From Chloroflexota bacterium (GTDB taxonomy: Bacteria > Chloroflexota > UBA11872), in assembly GCA_022821905.1 (NCBI GenBank), contig JAJECS010000003.1:62001-126000 (forward strand): a stretch of DNA of 64,000 nt, written 5' to 3'. The notes under the pieces are model-generated. The model had not been told where the DNA came from and ran no database searches. It saw only the letters and a list, made by a program, of their open reading frames with translations. A program made the position numbers and the translations under genes. Positions 1 to 8,369 of the stretch are shown here, piece by piece (within the stretch, counting starts at the first letter, position 1; the number at the start of each line of letters is the position of its first letter).

Positions 1-2
1 CG

Positions 3-782
3 CCGCACCGTCACGCCCTCTGCGCCTTCGAGTACATCTATTTCACGCGGCCCGACTCGTCCCTCAGGGGCGAGTTGGTCCATTCCGTCCGTCGCGAGAT
101 GGGGCGCCGCCTGGCCCTGCAGAATCCCGTGGACGCGGACCTCGTAGTGGGCGTGCCGGACTCCGCCATCGCCGCCGCGACCGGCTATGCCGAGGCGAGC
201 GGCCTGCCCTATGCCGACGGATTCCTGCGCAATCGCTATATCGGTCGCACGTTCATCGAGCCGTCTACCGAGCTGCGCAAGCTGTGGGTGCGGCTGAAGT
301 ACAACGCGCTGCCGAGCGTCACGCGCGGCAAGCGCGTGGTCATGGTCGACGACAGCATCGTGCGCGGCACGTCGCAGCACCAGCTGGTGGATCTGCTGCG
401 TGACCGAGGCGGCGCGAGCGAGGTTCACGTGCGCATCACCGCCCCGCCGATCCGCTGGCCCTGCTTCCTCGGCATCGACATCCCCGATCCCGACGAGCTG
501 ATCGCACACGAGCGCCCGGTGGCCGACGTGTGCGGGGCCATCGGCGCCGACAGCCTTGACTACCTCAGCATCCCGAACCTGGTGGCCGCCACCCGCCAGG
601 CCCACGGCGAGCTGTGCCTGGGTTGCTTTACGCGCGACTACCCCATCGACGTGCAGCTGGCGTTCGACAAGTTCGAGCTCGAGCGGCCAACCGAGCTGCA
701 GACCGCGCCGGTGTTCCCCCGCCAGGCCGCGATGTTTCCGCTGGAGGAGACCGAGTCCGAGTCCACCGAGAACGGTGCATGA
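3..782 (+). CDS. purF: Amidophosphoribosyltransferase, C-terminal part (5' end outside window)
   Basis: First committed step of purine synthesis: PRPP plus glutamine gives phosphoribosylamine. The reading frame is already open at base 3, so only the last 259 residues are present and the N-terminal glutaminase domain is missing. The PRPP-binding motif VMVDDSIVRGTS lies about residue 113 of the visible part. Four Cys (CAFEYIYF near the start, WPCFLG, and CLGC near the end) match the [4Fe-4S] ligands of the Bacillus-type enzyme. The stop overlaps purM by ATGA, so this opens the visible part of a purFMNH operon. Identification is firm; the start cannot be seen. Confidence 0.96.
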   Translation, partial: PHRHALCAFEYIYFTRPDSSLRGELVHSVRREMGRRLALQNPVDADLVVGVPDSAIAAATGYAEASGLPYADGFLRNRYIGRTFIEPSTELRKLWVRLKYNALPSVTRGKRVVMVDDSIVRGTSQHQLVDLLRDRGGASEVHVRITAPPIRWPCFLGIDIPDPDELIAHERPVADVCGAIGADSLDYLSIPNLVAATRQAHGELCLGCFTRDYPIDVQLAFDKFELERPTELQTAPVFPRQAAMFPLEETESESTENGA

Positions 783-1798
783 GCACCGCGCCGCGGTCGG
801 TCTATGCGGACGCCGGCGTCGACCTCGACCACAACGACGCGCTGAAAGCCGCGCTGCGACAGGCTGTCGCCAGCACGTCGGACGATGCGTCGCTGCCCGG
901 ATTCGGCGCCTTTGCCGGCGGCCTGCGCTTGCCTTCGGGCATGCGAGACCCGGTGCTGCTGGCGAGCACGGACTCGCTGGGCACGAAGCTGCTGCTCGCG
1001 CTGGCGTGGGATCGTCCCGAGCTCGCCGGCGGCGACATCGTGCGGCATTGCATGAACGACCTGGCCGTGCAGAACGTGCGTCCGCTGGCGTTTCTGGACT
1101 ACGTGGCAGCAGCGCATCTCGAGCGCGACGTGGTCACGCGATTGGTGCGCGGCATCGCCGACGCTTGCCGCGCCGAGGGCGTGACGCTCATCGGCGGCGA
1201 GTCGGCGCAGTTGCCCGACACCTATCGACCCGGCGCTTACGACCTCGCCGGTACGGTGGTCGGCGTCGCCGACCAGGCCGACCTGGCGGATTCCGCCAAC
1301 ATCCGCGAGGGAGACGTCTGCATTGGGCTGCCGGCGGCGGGTCCGCATACCAATGGCTACAGCCTGGTCCGGCGCGCCCTGGAGCGAGGGAACCCAACGG
1401 CGCCGCTCGGCGAGACCACCGTGATCGACGCCGCGCTCACACCCCACGAGTCCTACGTGGAGCCGCTGCTCCGAGCTTTTCGGGTTCCGGGCGTGCATGC
1501 GGCGGCCCACATCACCGGCGGCGGGCTCATTGACAACCTGCCGCGTGTACTTCCAGAGGGCCTTGCGGCGCGGCTGTCGCCCGCGGCGTGGGCGATTCCG
1601 CCGCTGTACCCATGGATCGAGGAGACCGCCGCGGTCACCCGCGAGGAGATGTATCGGGTCTTCAACATGGGCGTCGGCGTCGTCATCGTGTGCCGGCCCG
1701 ATGCCGGCGCAACCCTGCTGGCCAAGCTACCCGGCGCGTTCGTGGCCGGATCGGTAGCGCCGCGCGACGGCGCGGCGGTGGAGCTTATCGACGCGTGA
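779..1798 (+). CDS. purM: Phosphoribosylformylglycinamidine cyclo-ligase (AIR synthetase)
   Basis: Closes the imidazole ring: FGAM plus ATP gives AIR, in the cytosol. The product is 339 aa, the usual PurM length. The N-terminal YADAGVDLDHNDAL, the DSLGTKLLLA stretch, HCMNDLAVQNVRPLAFLDY and the GGESAQLPDTY block are all typical of PurM. The frame is open further upstream to 614, but the ATG at 779 overlaps the purF stop (ATGA) and begins exactly where family homology begins, so that start is chosen. It is followed after 19 bases by purN. Confidence 0.97.
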   Translation: MSTAPRSVYADAGVDLDHNDALKAALRQAVASTSDDASLPGFGAFAGGLRLPSGMRDPVLLASTDSLGTKLLLALAWDRPELAGGDIVRHCMNDLAVQNVRPLAFLDYVAAAHLERDVVTRLVRGIADACRAEGVTLIGGESAQLPDTYRPGAYDLAGTVVGVADQADLADSANIREGDVCIGLPAAGPHTNGYSLVRRALERGNPTAPLGETTVIDAALTPHESYVEPLLRAFRVPGVHAAAHITGGGLIDNLPRVLPEGLAARLSPAAWAIPPLYPWIEETAAVTREEMYRVFNMGVGVVIVCRPDAGATLLAKLPGAFVAGSVAPRDGAAVELIDA

Positions 1799-1817
1799 GC
1801 GCGCCGGAGGCCGCTTG

Positions 1818-2441
1818 ATGCGGCTCGGCATCATGGCCTCGGGCCGCGGGTCCAACGCGCGCGCGATCCTCGCGGCCGTTCGGGATGGCCGGCTGCGCGC
1901 GGACGTGCCGGTGCTGGTGTGCAACCGCGCGGATGCCGGGGTTCTGGACGTGGCGCGGGAGTTCGACGTGCCCGCTCACGTCGTCGTCCGCAGCGACTTC
2001 CCGACGCGCACCGCACAACAGCGTCAAATGCTGGAGGTCCTGCAAGACGCGCGGGTCGACACCGTCGCGCTCGCCGGGTTCAGCGCGATTTTTCGTCCGT
2101 TTTTCCTGGAAGCGTTCTCCAACCGGATCTTGAACATCCACCCGTCGCTGCTCCCGGCGTTCGGCGGGACGATGGCGCCCAAGCCGCAAGCCGACGCCCT
2201 GGCCGCGGGAGTCAAGCTCGCGGGCTGCACCGTGCACCTGGTGACGGAAGACCTGGACAGCGGGCCGATCGTGGCGCAGGCGGCCGTCTGCGTGCATCCT
2301 GACGACACGGTGGACACGCTTGCGGCGCGCATCCTGGAGCAAGAGCACCGCATCTTTCCCGAAGCGCTGCAATGGTTTGCCGATGGACGCGTGAGCGTGG
2401 TTGACGGCATTGCGCGCGTGGCTCCGGCGGTGACCGCATGA
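1818..2441 (+). CDS. purN: Phosphoribosylglycinamide formyltransferase (10-formyl-THF dependent)
   Basis: Transfers a formyl group from 10-formyl-THF to GAR. The 207-aa product has the N-terminal MASGRGSN phosphate-binding loop, the catalytic NIHPSLLPAFGG block (Asn and His) and the downstream DLDSGPI Asp. A TTG lies just before it at 1815, but ATG 1818 has GGAGG at 1806-1810, seven bases upstream, and is preferred. Its stop overlaps purH by ATGA. The formyl donor links this operon to the folate gene folP near 19 kb only in metabolism, not in genetic organisation. Confidence 0.96.
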   Translation: MRLGIMASGRGSNARAILAAVRDGRLRADVPVLVCNRADAGVLDVAREFDVPAHVVVRSDFPTRTAQQRQMLEVLQDARVDTVALAGFSAIFRPFFLEAFSNRILNIHPSLLPAFGGTMAPKPQADALAAGVKLAGCTVHLVTEDLDSGPIVAQAAVCVHPDDTVDTLAARILEQEHRIFPEALQWFADGRVSVVDGIARVAPAVTA

Positions 2442-3988
2442 GCGCGCCCCGGGCCTTGCTGGCGGTTGCCGACAAACGCGGCATCGAGCGCCTGGGCGCG
2501 GGTCTGCACGCCCTTGGCTGGGAGATCGTGGCCTCGTCCGGCACCGCCCAAGCGCTGCGGGATGCGGGCGTGCCGGTGCTGTCGATCGACGAGGTGACCG
2601 GCTGGCCGGAGATGTTCGACGGACGGGTGAAGACGCTGCACCCGGCAATTCACGCCGGCCTGCTGGCGAGACGGAACCTCGAAAGCGACCGGGAGCAGCT
2701 GGCCGAGCATGGCCTGGCGCCCATCGATCTCGTGGCCGTGAACCTCTACCCCTTCGCGGCGACGCTCGCGCGGTCGGACGACCACGAGGAGCTCGTCGAG
2801 AACATCGACATCGGCGGGCCGGCCATGATTCGCGCCGCCGCCAAGAACCACGACAGCGTGTGGACCGTCACCGACCCGGACGACTACGACCGCGTCCTGG
2901 CCGCCATCGAGGCCGGCGCGGACGGAACTGATCTGCGACGCGAGCTGGCGGCCAAGGCCTTCGCGCTCACGGCCTTCTACGACGCGCACGTGGCCGGGTA
3001 CTTTCAGGCGGAGGCCGACGACGACTTCCCGCACCGACTCACCGTGCCGCTGCAGAAGGTCCAGGACCTCCGCTACGGCGAGAATCCCCATCAGCGCGGG
3101 GCGTTCTATGCGGCGGGCGATCCGGAGCTCGGCCACGGCGCGCTCGCGGGCATCGACCAACTGCACGGCATGGAGCTCTCCTACGTCAACATCCTCGACC
3201 TGCAGGCCGCCTGGGCCGCGGCGAACGACCATGACGAGCCGGCCGTCGCCATTGTCAAGCACACGAATCCCTGCGGCCTTGCGGTGCGGGACTCGTTGCG
3301 CGAGGCCTATGTGAGCGCCCACGCCGGCGATCCGCTTTCAGCCTTCGGCGGGATCGTGGGATTCAACCGCGAGGTCGACATCGAGACCGTCGCGGCGATG
3401 AAGAGCCACTTCTATCACGTGGTCGTGGCGCCCGGGTACGCCGACGACGCGCTGCGACGCCTGCGCCGGCGCAAGAACCTGCGGATCATTCGCTGGCCCG
3501 AGCCGACCGCCAGGCGCCCGCTGCGTTTCGAGTCCGCCCAGGTGTGGGGCCTCGACCGCGGCTACCTGGTCCAGGACCCCGACCGAAGCCCCGTAAAAGA
3601 CCTCGAAATGCGGTCGGTGTCAGCCGTGCCTGCAACGAACGCGGACATGGCGGAGCTGCGCTTCGGGATGCGCGTCATCCGCCACGTGAAGTCCAACGCC
3701 GTGGTGCTCGTCAAGGACGGGATGCTCGTCGGCGTGGGCGTCGGCCAGATGAATCGCGTGGACGCGGTGCGTCATGCCGTTACGCATGCCGGCGCCGAGG
3801 CCGCGGGCAGCTACCTCGTCTCCGATGCCTTCTTTCCCAAGACGGACGGCCCCGAGGAGGCGCTGGCCGCAGGCGTGCGGGCGATCGCGGCGCCCTCGGG
3901 ATCGATCGAGGACGACGCCGTGGTGGCAGCCGTCGACGCTCACGGCGGCGTGCTGGTGTTCGTGGGCGAACGACACTTCAAGCATTGA
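2438..3988 (+). CDS. purH: Bifunctional AICAR transformylase / IMP cyclohydrolase
   Basis: Catalyses the last two steps to IMP. The 516-aa length is normal. The N-terminal MGS-like cyclohydrolase domain shows KRGIERLG, SSGTAQALRDAG and FDGRVKTLHPAIHAGLL. The C-terminal transformylase domain shows the catalytic KHTNPCG, then KSNAVVLVKDG and SDAFFPKTDGPEEA. The protein ends in the family-typical ERHFKH. It starts inside the purN stop and its TGA lies inside the TTG start of glgA, so expression of all five genes is probably coupled. Confidence 0.97.
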   Translation: MSAPRALLAVADKRGIERLGAGLHALGWEIVASSGTAQALRDAGVPVLSIDEVTGWPEMFDGRVKTLHPAIHAGLLARRNLESDREQLAEHGLAPIDLVAVNLYPFAATLARSDDHEELVENIDIGGPAMIRAAAKNHDSVWTVTDPDDYDRVLAAIEAGADGTDLRRELAAKAFALTAFYDAHVAGYFQAEADDDFPHRLTVPLQKVQDLRYGENPHQRGAFYAAGDPELGHGALAGIDQLHGMELSYVNILDLQAAWAAANDHDEPAVAIVKHTNPCGLAVRDSLREAYVSAHAGDPLSAFGGIVGFNREVDIETVAAMKSHFYHVVVAPGYADDALRRLRRRKNLRIIRWPEPTARRPLRFESAQVWGLDRGYLVQDPDRSPVKDLEMRSVSAVPATNADMAELRFGMRVIRHVKSNAVVLVKDGMLVGVGVGQMNRVDAVRHAVTHAGAEAAGSYLVSDAFFPKTDGPEEALAAGVRAIAAPSGSIEDDAVVAAVDAHGGVLVFVGERHFKH

Positions 3989-5469
3989 GCGCCGCTGACT
4001 CGCGCCCGCCGCGCGTGCTGATGCTCGCCGCCGAGTGCACGCCCTACGCCTGGACCGGCGGCCTTGGCGACGTGGTCGGGTCGTTGCCAACCGCCCTGCG
4101 CAACCTGGGCGCCGACGTGCGAGTCGCGCTGCCACACTACGGGTCGATCGATCCCGCGGTGCATCCAATCACCACGAGCAACGCCGCATTGAAGGTTTCC
4201 ATGAACGGAGCCGTCGAGCAGGGCAAGGTCGGGCAGGTGGCGCAGAGCCAGTTCCCGCTGTACCTGATCGGCAGCGACGACTACTTCGCAAACCGATCCG
4301 ACCTCTACGGCTACCCCGACGACGGCCATCGGTTCGTGTTCTTTTCGCGCGGCGCGCTGGAGGCAGCGCGGGCACTGGAATGGCAGCCGGAAGTGGTCCA
4401 CTGCCACGACTGGCATTCCGGACTGGTTCCCAACTGGATTCACGCCGCGCGGTCAAGTGGGGCGCACGCCAACGGCCCCGCGACCGTGCTGACGATCCAC
4501 AACCTGGCGTACCAGGGGCACTTCGGCGAAGAGCTGCTGCACGCGGCAGGGCTTGCGGACGGCGAGTTTCCGGAACACGCGACGGATCCTGAGCTCACGC
4601 CGCGGGTGAACTTTCTCGCGCGCGGGATTCGCTTTGCCGACGCCGTCAATACCGTCAGCGCCACCTACGCTCGGGAGATCTTGACGCCGGCTTACGGGGA
4701 GCGACTGGACGCGCTGCTCCGTGAGCGCCAGGACGGCGTCACGGGCATCGTCAACGGCATCGACACGGTCACCTTCGACCCCGCCGCCGATCCGCATCTG
4801 GCGGCGAACTTCAGCCTGCGAGACATGACGCCTCGGGCTCGGAACAAGGCCGCGTTGCAGCGCGAGCTCGGACTGCCCGAGGATCCCGACACGCCCCTGC
4901 TCGGCATGGTGTCGCGACTGGCCGATCACAAGGGGCTGGATCTGCTGGCGCCGGTCGTGCCGCACCTAGTCGAGCGCGGGGCGCAGTTGGCCGTGCTGGG
5001 CACCGGCGATCCACGCCACCACGAGCTGCTCGCCAACGCGGCGCGGGAGCATCCGCGCCACATCGCGATTGCCCTGCGCTTCGACCCGCCGCTGGCGCAA
5101 CGGATCTACGGCGGGTCGGACATGTTCCTCATGCCGTCGCGCCACGAGCCGTGCGGCTTGGGCCAGCTCATCGCCATGCGCTATGGCAACGTGCCGGTCG
5201 TGCGCGCTACGGGCGGGCTCGCGGACACCGTGGCGGACTTCGACGCGCGAACCCAGGACGGCACCGGGTTCGTGTTTCATCGCTACGACCCCATCGACTT
5301 CTTCGGGGCCATCGCGCGTGGGCTGGAAACCTATCGCTACCCGGACGCTTGGCGGGCGCTCATGCGCCAGGGCATGTCGCGCGATTCCTCGTGGGACGCC
5401 GCCGCGCGCAACTATCTCGATCTGTACAGCCGCGCGCTCGACAGCCGGCGGCCCGCCCGAGACGCCTAG
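3985..5469 (+). CDS. glgA: Glycogen synthase, GT5 (ADP-glucose type)
   Basis: Elongates alpha-1,4-glucan from a nucleotide-glucose. The frame is open upstream inside purH, but family homology begins at VLMLAAECTPYAW, so a TTG at 3985 is chosen. It overlaps the purH stop as TTGA and gives 494 aa, about the GT5 norm. N-terminal TGGLGDVVGSLP and C-terminal LMPSRHEPCGLGQL plus RATGGLADTV are diagnostic. One oddity: the Lys of the classical KTGGL ADP-glucose loop is Trp (AWTGGLGD). GTG 4015 and ATG 4021 are alternative starts. No glgB or glgC is nearby, so the gene may depend on purine operon transcription. Confidence 0.93.
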   Translation: MSAADSRPPRVLMLAAECTPYAWTGGLGDVVGSLPTALRNLGADVRVALPHYGSIDPAVHPITTSNAALKVSMNGAVEQGKVGQVAQSQFPLYLIGSDDYFANRSDLYGYPDDGHRFVFFSRGALEAARALEWQPEVVHCHDWHSGLVPNWIHAARSSGAHANGPATVLTIHNLAYQGHFGEELLHAAGLADGEFPEHATDPELTPRVNFLARGIRFADAVNTVSATYAREILTPAYGERLDALLRERQDGVTGIVNGIDTVTFDPAADPHLAANFSLRDMTPRARNKAALQRELGLPEDPDTPLLGMVSRLADHKGLDLLAPVVPHLVERGAQLAVLGTGDPRHHELLANAAREHPRHIAIALRFDPPLAQRIYGGSDMFLMPSRHEPCGLGQLIAMRYGNVPVVRATGGLADTVADFDARTQDGTGFVFHRYDPIDFFGAIARGLETYRYPDAWRALMRQGMSRDSSWDAAARNYLDLYSRALDSRRPARDA

Positions 5470-5766
5470 GCCAGCGCCAAACCGGGCTCACGTTCAAGTG
5501 GATGGGCGACAATCTCGCTGCGCGCCACCCGACCCTTCCCGGCAAACAATGAATCGCGAACATCTATCGATACGTTTCAGCCGCGACCTGCTGTATGCTC
5601 ACTAGCCCACAGCCCATCGCCCAGAACGAGCAGCCAACCGGCATGACCTCGGATCACTTTGGATACACGTCGTGCTCACCAACCAAATAGCCGTCAGTCT
5701 TCCGGGAGCCAATATGCCGCTCCTCAGACTGCGGCAGCACCCCAACCCTGACTCCCACCTGCCCAT
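5470..5766. other. Intergenic left edge of the AT-richer island
   Basis: This 297-base stretch separates glgA from the first island gene. Reading both strands I see no convincing coding frame, tRNA or inverted repeat with a T-tract. Base composition starts to fall here. A promoter for the island genes must lie here unless they depend on readthrough, but I cannot pick a -35/-10 pair with confidence. Confidence 0.5.
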
Positions 5767-6993
5767 ATGACCGCAATTCAAAGCCCGCCACTCCGCTCAC
5801 CTAAGCATGCCGAGTCGTCGATTCACCAACTATTGGACTCAGAAGTCTTGGCCACACCCTGCTTCATTTACCACGAAGGAACCATACACAGAATCTTAGA
5901 CCGCCTTACTGCCATTCAGGCGAAGGCTGACATAAACTTGCTTTACACCCTCAAGCCCTTCGCATTCCTCGACTTCCTTCAACTGATCTCCACCGAACTC
6001 TCAGGGTTCGCAGTTAGTTCGTTGTTCGAGGCTCGTCTGGCACACGAAGCAATTGGCAAAGACCATACACTACACTTCACTTCCCCTGGCATGCGGCCGA
6101 CTGAGATATCCGACCTCACAGAGTCCTGTGACTACATATCATTCAACTCCTTATCTCAATGGACTAGATTCTCATCCACATCAAGTCAGAACTCGAGCTG
6201 TGGATTAAGGATCAATCCTGAATTCAGTCTCGTCTCCGATTCCCGGTACGACCCATGTCAACGGCATTCGAAGCTCGGCGTTCCCATTGCTGACGCAGTT
6301 CGGGCGATCGAACAGTCCCCGGATGAATTCTCGGTGCTTAAGGGAATTCACTTTCATACAAATTGCGACTCCTCCGACTTTACCGGGATCCTTGAGACAG
6401 CACATATCATTGACTCTCACCTGAGCGAGACTATGTCATCTCTCGAATGGATTAACCTTGGTGGTGGCTATATTTTTGAGGACGGGCAAAGTTATTCAGG
6501 ACTGCTCGATGCCGCCGATCTGTTCACATCGAAGTATAATCTAGATGTCTTTATCGAACCGGGGGCCGCGCTGATCCGAGAGGCCGGATTCATCGTTTCG
6601 TCAGTTCTGGACGTCTTCGACAGCGGCGGGAAGACTATTGCTGTGCTAGATACGACGGTCAACCACATGCCAGAAGTCTTCGAATACAGATTTGAACCGG
6701 ACATAGCAAACCATGACAATGAAGCAATTCACAGCTATATTCTTGCTGGATCAAGCTGCTTGGCAGGAGACGTCTTTGGCGAGTACTCATTCAACAGACG
6801 GCTAGTACCTGGTGATCATGTCATATTTGAGAACATGGGTGCGTACACGCTTGCGAAGGCGCATATGTTCAACGGCATCGACCTGCCGTCAATCTACTCC
6901 CTGACGGCAAATGGTGAATTGGTTCTCAAGCGACAGTTCGGACAGTTGGCGTTTGCGGACCGCTGGAGGGGCAGGATCCATGCATTTGTATGA
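5767..6993 (+). CDS. PLP-dependent decarboxylase, carboxynorspermidine decarboxylase (NspC)-like
   Basis: A fold-type III (alanine-racemase barrel) PLP decarboxylase of 408 aa. TPCFIYHEG opens the barrel and the LYTLKPFAF block places the PLP lysine at residue 63. SLFEARLA, FNSLSQW, GLRINPEFS, HFHTNCD, LGGGY and HMPEVFEYRF follow the order found in carboxy(nor)spermidine decarboxylases. The catalytic Cys/Asp block GSSCLAGD has Cys331. The active site therefore looks intact. Known relatives make norspermidine or spermidine from the carboxy form, but the usual partner dehydrogenase is absent; instead the gene overlaps a DUF3326 gene by 14 bases. The true substrate is unknown. Base composition is clearly lower in GC than in flanking genes, which suggests transfer. 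Confidence 0.85.
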   Translation: MTAIQSPPLRSPKHAESSIHQLLDSEVLATPCFIYHEGTIHRILDRLTAIQAKADINLLYTLKPFAFLDFLQLISTELSGFAVSSLFEARLAHEAIGKDHTLHFTSPGMRPTEISDLTESCDYISFNSLSQWTRFSSTSSQNSSCGLRINPEFSLVSDSRYDPCQRHSKLGVPIADAVRAIEQSPDEFSVLKGIHFHTNCDSSDFTGILETAHIIDSHLSETMSSLEWINLGGGYIFEDGQSYSGLLDAADLFTSKYNLDVFIEPGAALIREAGFIVSSVLDVFDSGGKTIAVLDTTVNHMPEVFEYRFEPDIANHDNEAIHSYILAGSSCLAGDVFGEYSFNRRLVPGDHVIFENMGAYTLAKAHMFNGIDLPSIYSLTANGELVLKRQFGQLAFADRWRGRIHAFV

Positions 6994-8356
6994 GTCCGAA
7001 CTACAAATCCCTGCCGCTTCGGAGCATCGCGGTATGCTCGCGCACATTTCGAAGCTAGTTGGCTCGCATATGCAGAGCGAGCAAGCGATACCCATTCGCC
7101 TGGTGGTGACTGCCTCGGACGACAATTCGTATCACTGCGAGGTCGGTGCGATTTCGGGAGACCTGCCGGCAGGTAGCAAATCCCCAGATTCCATCTTTCG
7201 ATTCATTCGGCGTCGGCTTTCCTCGTCTAACCAGTTCAACGTCGTCCACCTAGTGCCCACAGGGATCGGTGCAGAGGTCGGTGGCCACGCTGGCGACGCC
7301 TCTCCCACTGCCACACTTCTCGCATCCGTCTGCGACACGCTCATCACGCACCCAAACGTTCTGAATGCCTCCGACATCATCGACATCCCGGACAACGCGC
7401 TCTATGTGGAAGGAAGCGTAATCTGCCGACTCCTGATGGGGACCGCTGGTCTACACGGGACTCGCGCAAATCGGATCCTCGTACTCATGGACTCTCACGA
7501 TGAACCCGTTTTCAACAACGCAGTTGTGAATTCAGTGAGCGGTGCACGGTCCACGTACGGACTGCGCGCAGAGGTGGTTGAACTGGATCCGCCGATGCAG
7601 ATGGCGTGGCGCGAGGCGTCCTCAGGCCGAGCCGCCGGTAAAGTTGATCAACTGGAACCGCTTTTCCAAGCCATCCAGCGAAACGCAGAAAAGTTCGATG
7701 CAGTCGCGATTACGTCAGTAATTGACGTACCCCAAAACTTCCATGACGACTATTTCCGGCTCGAGGGTGGGATGATCAACCCTTGGGGCGGAGTCGAAGC
7801 CCTCCTAACGCATGCAACATCAGTCCTTTACGACATTCCATCAGCGCATTCCCCAATGTTCGAATCCCTCGAGATTGCGAATTCCAACCCGGGCGTCGTA
7901 GACCCGCGAATGGCCGCTGAAGCCGTTTCCCTGACCTTCCTTCAGTCCATACTCAAGGGTCTCCAAAGGAGTCCGAGCATCGTGACCGATTTAGACCTCA
8001 TGCGCCGAGGCAGCGTCTTGACGATAGAGGATATCTCCTGTCTCGTCATCCCAGCTGGGTGCCTCGGCCTACCCACTTTGGCGGCCTTGGAGCAGGGGGT
8101 CCCGGTCATTGCCGTCCGGGAGAATCGCAACCTCATGCGCAATGATCTCGAAACCCTCCCCTGGCAAGACGGTCAATTCTTTACGGTCGAGAACTATTGG
8201 GAAGCTGCCGGACTCATCGCCGCATTGCAATCTGGCATAGCTCCCGAATCCGTGCGACGGCCGTTCCGGCGGACCATCGTATCTGCGAGTTCGACCCATA
8301 CTTTAGGGGACACCCCCGCATCCGTGCTTCCTGACCGAACCCTAACGAACCCCTAG
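6980..8356 (+). CDS. DUF3326 family protein, translationally coupled to the PLP decarboxylase
   Basis: A 458-aa protein of no known biochemical function. From about residue 85 it carries a block I recognise as DUF3326: VVHLVPTGIGAEVGGHAGD, then SVCDTLITHPNVLNASD and ALYVEGSVICRLLMG. The C-terminal part, PAGCLGLPTLAALEQGVPVI, resembles a ligand-binding loop. About 80 N-terminal residues precede the domain. ATG 6980 lies inside the previous gene, about ten bases after GGAGGGG, and is preferred over an upstream in-frame TTG at 6911. No signal peptide or TM segment is seen, so the protein is probably cytosolic. Overlap with the decarboxylase implies a shared pathway; the reaction is unknown. The family call is from memory of motifs. 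Confidence 0.7.
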   Translation: MHLYESELQIPAASEHRGMLAHISKLVGSHMQSEQAIPIRLVVTASDDNSYHCEVGAISGDLPAGSKSPDSIFRFIRRRLSSSNQFNVVHLVPTGIGAEVGGHAGDASPTATLLASVCDTLITHPNVLNASDIIDIPDNALYVEGSVICRLLMGTAGLHGTRANRILVLMDSHDEPVFNNAVVNSVSGARSTYGLRAEVVELDPPMQMAWREASSGRAAGKVDQLEPLFQAIQRNAEKFDAVAITSVIDVPQNFHDDYFRLEGGMINPWGGVEALLTHATSVLYDIPSAHSPMFESLEIANSNPGVVDPRMAAEAVSLTFLQSILKGLQRSPSIVTDLDLMRRGSVLTIEDISCLVIPAGCLGLPTLAALEQGVPVIAVRENRNLMRNDLETLPWQDGQFFTVENYWEAAGLIAALQSGIAPESVRRPFRRTIVSASSTHTLGDTPASVLPDRTLTNP

Positions 8357-8369
8357 TGGAGAGACAGCA

